Assembly: GCA_030267565.1 (NCBI GenBank)
Contig: BRXU01000040.1
Span: 372,001 to 436,000 of the forward strand
Source: Pleodorina starrii
Lineage: Eukaryota > Chlorophyta > Chlorophyceae > Chlamydomonadales > Volvocaceae
DNA: 64,000 nucleotides
Direction: 5' to 3'
In this document: piece by piece, positions 56,401 to 64,000 of the stretch
Position numbering within the stretch: the stretch's first letter is position 1
Layout: each line of letters starts with the position of its first letter
Position numbers and translations under genes: made by a program
The notes under the pieces: generated by a model
What the model saw: only the letters and a program-made list of their open reading frames with translations
Databases searched by the model: none
What the model was told of the DNA's origin: nothing

Positions 56401-59400
56401 CCGGATATCACTCGGCGAGCTTCGCAGCCTGGCTTCCGAGACCGGACGGCGGCCTCTCAGCTTCCGCTCTCATTCCTTGCCTTCCAACCCTGTTCAAGCC
56501 TCATCCCGCAAACCGGTACACATACTTTGCCCTCTCTCTCGCCCTCGCTGTTTCTCCCCCCTCCCCGCCGCTCCTACATGCAGGAGGAAGCCCTGGGCAA
56601 GGACCCGTCCGTGTTCTTCACCTTCGACTTCTTCATGCACGATACGCAGGCCACGCCCATCGTGGCCTCCAACGCGCCCTCCTTCAACACGCTCATCCAG
56701 TACGTGGTGGACTCGGACCCCTTCCTGCTCGAGTACATGGACACGCACGTGCTGGTGCTGGAGCTGTGCAGGGCGAGGGGCTACGACTACGATGTGCTGG
56801 GCATGGCGCGGCTGCCGCTGCGGCAGGTGAGCGTTGAGCCGCCGTTTGTGGGTGATTGGTGATTGTCCTACCGAGCTCGGGAGGGTATAAAGAGAATTCC
56901 GCAGCGGAGAAGGAGACGGCGTTAATGAACGGACCGGACGGGCGCGGGGTCTGCAGGTACTACGTTACACCCGGGGTGGAGAGGCCGGGATGCGCCTGAT
57001 GGACCGGGTTAGGGATTGGCGCTGGCGACGACGTGTGGGTGGTCACATACGACGACGTGTGGGTGGTCACATACGACGACGTGTGGGTGGTCACGCAGTT
57101 TGTACCACCGGGAGCCCCGGGATCGTCCGGAGGACGCATCCATGGTAGCGGTCCTGGTACACTGTTCCAAACGTTCCAAACAATTATGAGAGGTTTGTAC
57201 TTAGCTGCAAACACCGAGAGACGCGGTTTGCTTCGTGCGCACGTTACGGCGCGCCTGGCATCCGCGGCCGCGTGAGGGGTGGGGTCAGAGGTGCGCGCGT
57301 TGCGTACAGGGAGCTGTGTCGGGGCCCCTTACTTGAGGAGAAAGCCCTTTGAAAGCCCGCATGGCTGTCAGGCTGGGATACTGTACCCGGAAATGCCCAG
57401 ACACCTCCCCCGCCCGCTTGCGAACCTGTACTCGCCCGCGCGCTGCTGCTTCTTGTGCTCCAGGTGCTGGAGGATCTGGAGATTGGCGCAGGTTGGTTCT
57501 AGGGATGAGCGGCAGAGCTTTGATACGCGGGTGGACTTGCAGGAGTGTCACCGCGGGATGACGGAGGAACGTGTGCATTGCACCTGTGTTTCGGTGGCGC
57601 GGACGAGGCAAAACACATGCTCCCCCAAAGCCTGCCTGGAAGGCCGCGGTTGACAAAGCACTGGTGCGCTGGAGAAGGCATCCCTGTTTGTACAAAACGG
57701 CGTCGTTGTGTTTCTTCCAACAGAAGAAACAAGCCGCCGCCTGCCCGACCTACATACCCCTGTCCACCTGCTTCCCTCGTCTCGTCCCCTTGCCCCCAAT
57801 CCCTTCCAGAGCACCCTTGTCTAACCAGTCCTCTCCCCTGCCTCCCTTCCCTCCCTCTCTTCCCTCCTCAATCGCAGCCCTGGGCTACAACCGCGCCTAC
57901 CACTACACGGACGTCTTCGGAGCCGACGGCAAGCGGCTGGGCCGGGTGCGGTACGGCTACTGCTTCCGTCGCCCGCTGGACTCACTGCTCAAAGAGTACC
58001 GGCTGCAGGCCCGAACCAAACGGGCCTCCGACCCGGACGAGCGAGACCCGGCCACGCGCGCGGTGCAGATGGTGGGTGCAAGTGGGGATCGGGATGTATC
58101 GGGGTGCGGGCGCGCACGACGACAGTGCAGCGTGTGCGCGGGCGAGTCATTGGGGTGCGGAAAGCCGTCTGGGTCGGAAAGCGCGGGGCGCAGTAGTTTG
58201 AAGCGAGGAGCGAGAAACGGCTTGGGTTCGAGGCATGGTCGCAGGAAAGCGGTACATGCTGGCTCTCCTGGAGCCGGCCGGCTCGCAGGGTTTCCCTCCT
58301 ACTGATGACATCGCCCCCCAACCGCCTCTTCGTTTGGTGCTGCCCGGTTGTTTTGTTACCCTACCCCAGGCCCTCACCCAGCCGGGAAACAACTCGTGCA
58401 TCAAGGTCATCGTCGAGCGCTGCGAGCAGCTGGTGCCAGCCGGGGGCACACCGCTCACCATCAAGCCCTACGTCCACTACAAGTGAGCGCGACTACCGTA
58501 GTGCCGAAAGCTGGCCCTGGCCCTGGTCCAGACCCTCCAGCATACAAGCAATCCAGCCCCGTGCGCGCGTGCGTGTGGCCGCTGCTCCCCGCACCAAGTT
58601 GCTATCTGATGGCCCGCGGCGCGCTGCGGCGAGCGGGGGGGCGGAGCGGTACCGCAGCGCGCTCTGTGAATTGCCGCCCACAGCTATCGGGTCCTTGCTG
58701 TCCGACGTCCATGCATGTTTCCTGCACCCGCCCGTGCGACCCTGCCGCGACACACAACCCAGCCAATCCTCATGCACCTTCCAGCGCTACACCCCACTCG
58801 CCCTGCCGGCCATTGCACTCGCCCGCCCGTATCCTCACGCACGTCATTGTCGGTCGCACACACTGACGACCCACCACCCACCACCACCAATCGTGTCAGG
58901 TTCCCCGGCACCCGCGAATACCACGACACCCGTACGCTTGCGGGCATTAACCCCGTCTTCAACGACGAGGCCGTGTGGCCCATCGCCCGCACCCCCGAGC
59001 TGGAGGCCGACCTGCGCAGCCGGCACCTGGCGCTCGTGGTGTTCGACAACGCACAGGTGCTGCTGCTGTTGGTGGTGTGGCTGCTGCTGCTGCTGCTGTT
59101 GAAAGAACCGTTCAGCAGAGACTCGACCCGGAACAACCGAACTTAGGCCGACAACGACTTTTGTTGTTCTAGGTGGTGGTGGTGGTGGTGGTGGTGGTGG
59201 TGGTGATGGTACTGTGTGTGCGCGCGTTAAGGAGTGCGCAGGGTTTGCGCGCGTTTGGGGGATGTGGAGCAGGCTGGATGTCGGACGGGGCCGCCTGAGC
59301 TGCGGAATGCAGGGCGTAAGGACGCAACATGAGGCCCCCCGCCCCCCCCCCCATCCCACCGGTCCCATGAGCTTGGACGCCGCGTGCAACGCCTTGCCTG

Positions 59401-62400
59401 ATACTGCGGCGCTTCGTCCTGTGCCCCCATCAGTCCTGCGATTGCGGTGCCCTGTCTGGGTCGTGATCGTGCGCATGCGCGCCCCTTCCGTTCCCTGCCT
59501 TATCTGTGGGCGCTGCTGTCCTGCTCCCACGCACGCAGAGCGACGACCCCCTGCGGGCCATCGTGGGCGTGGGGTCCATCCCCCTGGCCAGCCTGGCCGG
59601 CGGCATCCCCGTGGAGGGCGCCTTCAAGCTCACCAACCCCGTCACCCGCAAGCCCGCCGGCCGCGTCATTCTGGGCCTGGGCTGGCACAACCCGCTGCAG
59701 CTGCCGGGAGCGCCGCCCAAAGGTAGGTGCCGGGATACGGCACGGCACGATACGAGGGTTCCCTGCTGCGCGGAGCGGTGCGGTGCGGGGGGGCCTGTGG
59801 GGCGCTTGGCGCACACACGTAACCACATGAACCAGGTGTAGCAAAAAAGCAATCGATCGCTTGCGCCACGCGGAAAGGCTTGCGTCACGCTTCGCTCATC
59901 AAGCATCATCAGTATGCTTCCGCGGCCGCCCTCCCTGGACCCCACACCGGCCCGCGCCGCGCCTCCGAGCACCCAACTTCCCGCCTCCTTGCCCTGCCCC
60001 TCGGTCCTCGCCTCCCTCGCCGCAGCCCCGCCACCGCGGGTGCCCATCAGCAGCGAACCGCAGGACGGCGGCCCCACGCCCCAATTCGTAATGGGAGCCG
60101 ACGTGCAGGTGAGGCTGCGGCTGCCGCCCCGCATCACCCTCCGCTGCACCAACATGCCCGTTGCGTTTGCCCTCGTATACCTTCGCTGCTCCCAGCCACG
60201 GCGACTACTTTCCCACCCTTTCCCACCATCCCGGCTCCATCTGCGCTGTGTTTTTCCGCGCAGGAGCTGCGGCCAGTGGCTGGAGGCCTGCCGCCGCCCG
60301 GCGCCATGCCCGGCCGAGGCGGCGGCGGGGCTGCCTCGCCTATGCGGCCCGGCGGCGGCTACCAGCAGCAGCCGCAAACGCCGACGCGGCAACAGCCGTA
60401 CGACAGCCACGGGCTGGCCGCCGAGCTCGGTGAGGTTTCGCCTTCGTCCAGCCCGCAGCCTAGGAAGCGCTGTTGGGGCGCAGCTCTCTGACTGATGAAT
60501 GACGCTCTCTTGGCTGAATGAAGCTCTCTTGGCTGAGTGCAGTGCTCTGAACGAGTGCCGCCCTGTGAGTGCAGCTCTCTGTCCTGCGTGCAAGGGTTCT
60601 CGTTCTGATCCTGCAGTGCAGCTCTCCGGTCGCAGCTGAAGCGCCCTTCCGCATGCAGGCTTGGCACTCGCCGTCCCCCCCCCCCCATCCCCGCTGCCCC
60701 GGCAACGGGCGTCCCTGTCCCTCCCCCTTCACCTCTTCAGGCGCAGCGGGGGCCAGAGGACCTGCGGGCGGAGGAGGATTTGGCCTGGCCGCGGAGGCTG
60801 GCGCCCAACTGCCACAGCCACAACGGCCTGGCTACGGCTACAGCCAGCAGCCGCCGCAGTCGCTGCAGTCCCCGCAACGCGGCTCGGATTTCGGCGGCTT
60901 TGGCCTCGCAGTCGAGACCACTAGTCGCCAGCAGCAGCAACAGCAGCAGCAGCCCCCCACTCCGCACATGGGCCCCACATCCTACGACCTGTACCCGCAG
61001 CGCCCCGCGACGGGCGAGTTCGGCTTGGACGCCGACACTCGGGACCAGCAGCCGCCGGGCCGCCAGGCGTCGCCGTTCCGGCAGCAGCCGCCGTATGAAC
61101 AGGGCCAGCGGTCGGGCCCACCTTCATCCGGCTTCTCCAGCCGGCAGCCGTCGGAATATGGGCTTGGTGCCGAGGCGGCGGCGGGGCCCGGGCCGGCAGG
61201 GCCGCGGCCGGCAGGTCTGGGCCGGCCGCCCCTGCCGGTGGGGTCTCCGCCGCCTCCGGCGGGCCGCTACGGCGGCGGTGGCTCGTTGGGTGGCTCGCGG
61301 CGACCGAGCGGCGACGGCTCGTATGGCCTGGATGCAGACGCAGGGTGAGTGACCGTACACATCAAATGTTTCGGTGCCCTTCGACAATCGCGATACTGGA
61401 CATGCGTGCTGTACAAAGCTGGCGCCCTGCTGTGCGCTGCCGCACCGTGTGGTGATGCTATACCCTGTGGTTGCTTGTGGCCCGCATGATGTTGACTGAT
61501 GCACAAGCGACATGCTGATCCCCGCCGCCATTTCCTTCGCGTTCCGGAACTGGCCTCTGCCGCAGGTTGCAACGCGGTGTCCCGGCTCCTGGCCCGCGGC
61601 AGCAGCTGTCCCGGCAGCACTCCGCGGAGGAGGGCTTCGGCCTAGGCGCCGAAATTGAGGACGAAGGGGCCTCCGGCTCGCCCCCGAGTGAGCACCGCAG
61701 GGGCACTGCTGGGGAGGGGCATTCCTGACCGCTGCGTTACGCCTGCGTTACCGCCCCTACAATCCCCATGTTTGTTCATAACGGCACCCCCCCCTTTCGT
61801 GCACCATCTTGGCGTCCGGCCAGCCCCGAGCCTTCCGTGGCCTTCCGGCATCCTTCGAAGCGCGTTGTCCCGCCTCGCGTTGTTGTTGCTGCAAGACAAG
61901 GCTTGCCACCGCTGCCCCTTTCTCCCGCTGGCCCTTGTGAACAGGGGGAGGCATGATCCTGCAGGGTCGCGGCAGCGGCAGCGGCAACGGCCGGGGCCGC
62001 TACGCTGACACGCAGCTGTCCCTGGAGTCATCCGCCACGCCGTATGGCCAGCAGCAGCAGCAGCAGCAGCAGCAGCCGTCCGACGCCGCGCTGGGTCCAG
62101 TGCTGCGGCGCGAGCGACCTGACCCAGCCTCTTGGAGCGGCCTGGGCCACCGGCTGGTGCTGTGCCTGCACTCCCTGGAGCTCACGCCGCAGGTAACGCC
62201 ACCGGAAGATAACAAATGCCACCGGGGATACCGCCGCGGAGGGACGGAGACGGACCGGGGATGTTGTTGTGTTGAGGGGCATCTCAAAAGGGAGTGCGTA
62301 TGTACTTGTGTGTGGGGGGCCGGAGGGGGGTAGGGGCTCCGCCGTTTCGTGATGCGGTGGTACGAAGTCCTAGCTGACATGTGCGGTTTCGCATTGCGAT

Positions 62401-64000
62401 ATGTCAATCCGGATATCGCCGCCCGGATACGCTATCGACGTATGTCCGTGCGTGCGGCGCTTTGGCATATATGTGCGTGAACGCAGCTTCCGTCACAGTC
62501 CCCCAATCCACCAGATGCAGGCGCCATGACTGTTCTGCACGCGAGCGCCATAACACGGCACGGTGCTGAAACCCGTGTGTGTGTGCGCGTCACGTGTGTT
62601 GCCCTCCGCCCCCTCCAGGCGCTCCGCAACCCCCGGCTGCGCAACGTGGTCCTGATGCACTCGCTGCTCAGCGAGCAGGAGGGCATCAGCGAGCTGGACA
62701 CGTGCACACAGCCGGTGGCCAAGGGACCCGGCCAGCTGCAGCTAGGGTACTGCGTGTCGTACAACGTGCTGGTAGGTGACTGGGCTGCGCTGGGGCTCTG
62801 GAGGGGACTGGCCGGCCGGCTGGGTGGCAGGCTGGGGAGGGGTGGCTGGCTGGGTGGCTGGCTGGCATGTGGCAGGGAGGGGGAGGGGTGTGTTAAAGGC
62901 AACGGCAGGCAAGCAGGCGGCAGCAGCCGGTGGGTTGTACGCAAGCCTTGGCTGCACTGGCCCGCTTTCCAGTCATGCACGCCTTGCAGCAGTCAGCTTG
63001 TGCAGCAGCACTACGACAGGGGGTAGCGAAGGAGCTGAGATACCTCGGCCCTCGCCTTGCTTTAACGAACTCACGAACCGAGCAAAGCCCCTTCCCCCGC
63101 CCGTTTTCCTTGGGCCGGCGGCCGCTCACCCCCCTCCTCACCCCCCATCTTCGGTCATCGTCCTCCTCAGGCTGGCGCCGCCGCGTCGGAGCTGCTGTCC
63201 GCACTGGCCGACGGCGACGAGCTGATGCTGGAGGTGAAGCTGATGAGCACCGCCGCCGCCCGCCTGGACATGAACAGCATCGCGCAGCCGGGGACGCTGC
63301 AGGTGGGTTGACAGGCAGCGGTTAGGGGGGTAGCAATGGAGGTACCGGTTGGGGAGTTTGAATTGGAATAAAGGGGCTACGGCGGTAACGCAGTGCATGT
63401 TGGGCGGTTGGAAGGAAGGGACGACGGCGGTAACGCAATGCACGTTGGGGGTGGAAGGAAGGGGCGACGGCGTGGGCGGCCACGCGGGCGAAGAGCTCAG
63501 TGGACGCAGCGGCGTGGCTTGGCACGGTTATGGGAGGGTGGGGCGTATGCTTGGGCACTGTGACGAGTTTGGGACATGGAGGAAGCGCGGGGTGCTGTCA
63601 TAACCACGAAGGGAGGGTGAGGCGCGGGGGTACCGTGTGTCAGGCGATGGTGGACATGGAGCTACCCATGCGTGCTCACACGCCTACCCGGCGAGGATCG
63701 GCCATCTCCATCGCCCGTCTTGCGTCTCCTTTTGGTTAACCTCCGCCCCCATCGTTTTTCTCGTGACCCCATAACCCCATACCAACACATGATACCGGTA
63801 CCAGGCAACAACGCAACGCAACAACGCAATGCAGCGCAGCGCAGCACCACTCGGCACAACGCAACCTCCTACGAAGCCCTCCCGCAATGTGTCACGATGA
63901 CCCTGTATGTACCCTACCCCCCTCCGCCCCACGCCCACACATCCCCTGACACGCAGACGCTGGGCTCGTGCATGCTGCCGCTCGCCGATATCTGGTCCAG
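44404..64000 (+). CDS. RPGRIP1L: RPGRIP1L (NPHP8/FTM) transition-zone protein with EF-hands, 3' truncated
   Basis: Thirty-six exons, all in phase: 44404-44600, 44969-45130, 45729-45979, 46527-46633, 46886-47030, 47483-47586, 48035-48132, 48663-48760, 49139-49221, 49491-49584, 50070-50250, 50800-50926, 51409-51465, 51955-52112, 52396-52509, 52756-52833, 53338-53491, 53894-54051, 54458-54507, 54853-54977, 55561-55674, 56026-56241, 56584-56826, 57464-57491, 57878-58071, 58370-58482, 58900-59056, 59539-59722, 60026-60108, 60264-60429, 60741-61344, 61566-61687, 61945-62192, 62619-62771, 63171-63302, 63957-64000. About 1780 residues are visible: coiled coil, EF-hands (323-440), long coiled coil, two C2 domains (about 940-1110, 1113-1263), an FGL-motif linker and a RID domain cut by the window end. 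RPGRIP1L organises the ciliary transition zone at the base of flagella. The order and motifs match animal RPGRIP1L; the EF-hands do not. Confidence 0.9.
47483..50250 (+). other. EF-hand block within RPGRIP1L
   Basis: Six exons encode three canonical 12-residue loops, DVDNSGQLDRRE (exon 48035), DVDGDGLITLAE (exon 48663) and DTDRDGCLTHLE (exon 49491), each with acidic positions 1, 3, 5 and 12. Helices such as EVFAQF, VEELRTML and AVKQSFDEL flank them. Exon 50070 holds a degenerate fourth unit (WDVVGDSRVAFEE). Likely calcium binding. Confidence 0.88.
47993..48027 (+). repeat. Dispersed intronic element, copy 2
   Basis: CCGTCGCCGTCTCCGCTGTG then GTATCTTCTATTTAC, ending 7 nt before the acceptor of exon 48035. 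Confidence 0.7.
50800..55674 (+). other. Long coiled-coil region of RPGRIP1L
   Basis: Heptad-rich segments LEELQRDVALYKARIEELER, LEDEITRLNVELMRLGDLEA and ELRRELIQLRDVWRLDQGEI, ending KRELQADMHKLERELERRDE. The stretch NVNADLLL ... EKIRKLELQLR aligns by eye with the region before the first C2 domain of animal RPGRIP1L. Confidence 0.85.
55481..55530 (+). repeat. Dispersed intronic element, copy 3
   Basis: GTTCGCTAACGCCGTCTCCA then TCTCCGCTGCGGTATCTTCC and TTTTACCCTG, upstream of the acceptor of exon 55561. Confidence 0.85.
55965..56013 (+). repeat. Dispersed intronic element, copy 4
   Basis: GTTCGCTAACGCCATCTCCG then TCTTCGCTGCGGTATCTTCT, upstream of the acceptor of exon 56026. Confidence 0.85.
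56883..56930 (-). repeat. Dispersed intronic element, copy 5 (inverted)
   Basis: Minus strand: GTTCATTAACGCCGTCTCCT then TCTCCGCTGCGGAATTCTCT. Confidence 0.8.
57027..57094. repeat. 24-bp tandem repeat, about 2.8 copies, in intron
   Basis: Unit starts GACGACGTGTGGGTGGTCAC at 57027, 57051 and 57075. Confidence 0.95.
58370..59722 (+). other. Second C2 domain
   Basis: CIKVIVERCEQLVPAGG, IKPYVHYKFPGTREYHDT, AGINPVFNDEAVWPI, LALVVFDNAQSDDPL, VGVGSIPLASLAGG and GRVILGLGW follow the C2 strand order and the spacing of the second C2 domain of RPGRIP1L. Confidence 0.9.
59173..59210. repeat. (GGT)n microsatellite in intron
   Basis: About a dozen GGT triplets ending in a GAT interruption. Confidence 0.95.
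60264..62192 (+). other. Low-complexity linker with seven [FYH]GLxx[ED] motifs
   Basis: Gly/Gln/Pro-rich sequence punctuated by HGLAAEL, FGLAAEA, FGLAVET, FGLDADT, YGLGAEA, YGLDADA and FGLGAEI. The motif is held constant while the surrounding sequence varies. Confidence 0.85.
62130..64000 (+). other. RID (RPGR-interacting) C2-like domain, cut by window end
   Basis: LGHRLVLCLHSLELTPQALR, NVVLMHSLL, LQLGYCVSYNVLAGAAASEL, DELMLEVKLMSTAAARLDMN and LGSCMLPLADIWSS follow the strand pattern of the C-terminal RPGRIP1L domain that binds RPGR. The final exon runs past position 64000. Confidence 0.8.
62224..62252 (-). repeat. Dispersed intronic element, copy 6 (inverted, partial)
   Basis: Minus strand: CCGTCTCCGTCCCTCCGCGG then CGGTATCCC; the weakest copy. 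Confidence 0.5.

Larger units (their letters stand above)
56026..58071 (+). other. First C2 domain (RPGRIP1-type)
   Basis: Opens with EEQNVFELHISEAQIY, then SVFFTFDFFMHDTQATPIV, LIQYVVDSDPFLLEYMD, HVLVLELCRARGYDYDVLGM and GADGKRLGRVRYGYCFRRPL, matching the GENLFEIHI ... YAFYDFE ... GTVEYWIRL pattern of the family. A 28-nt micro-exon (57464-57491) uses a GTTGGT donor. Confidence 0.9.

Overview
The window looks like nuclear DNA of a chlorophycean green alga, most likely a volvocine (Chlamydomonas/Volvox-type) species. The genes are rich in short introns with GTGAGT/GTGCGY donors and CAG acceptors. Stop codons are followed by the TGTAA polyadenylation signal of this group. Codon use is strongly GC3, one protein carries a hydroxyproline-rich wall-type linker, and some introns hold telomere-like TTTTAGGG runs. 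All gene models were assembled by hand from splice sites, reading phase and family resemblance; no database search was possible.

Layout. 1-3941: 3' part of an intronless gene for an Ala/Gly/Tyr-rich protein built from 59-residue repeats organised in a higher-order array. 5484-15281: a 9.8-kb CACTA/EnSpm-like DNA transposon with 15-bp terminal inverted repeats, a 3-bp target duplication and subterminal TTCGTAT clusters. Its interior is G/C-skewed satellite DNA with duplicated coding-like fragments and no transposase I can recognise. 15440-17110: remnants of a second element, probably a retroelement, followed by a (TTA)n tract and a 57-bp perfect palindrome. 19549-26370 (+): a secreted, then membrane-anchored cell-surface protein with a Hyp-rich stalk. 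29584-33208 (-): a complete nine-exon expansin. 33795-43297 (-): a 14-exon gene whose exons join, in phase, octotricopeptide-like (OPR) helical repeats to a C-terminal GrpE nucleotide-exchange domain. 44404-64000 (+): 36 exons of a ciliary transition-zone RPGRIP1L (NPHP8/FTM) orthologue with EF-hands added in its N-terminal half; it runs off the window in the C-terminal RID domain.

The right half is a divergent pair: the OPR-GrpE gene (-) and RPGRIP1L (+) share a 1.1-kb upstream region. The expansin and OPR-GrpE genes are head-to-tail on the minus strand. The two extracellular genes (surface receptor-like protein and expansin) converge across about 3.2 kb. I see no operon-like functional grouping, as expected for a nuclear genome.

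Most noteworthy: the in-phase OPR-GrpE fusion, EF-hands plus a seven-copy [FYH]GL motif in RPGRIP1L, the CACTA-like element with its internal triplication, the higher-order repeat protein, a short dispersed element found in six introns of two genes, and a SINE-like repeat present twice.
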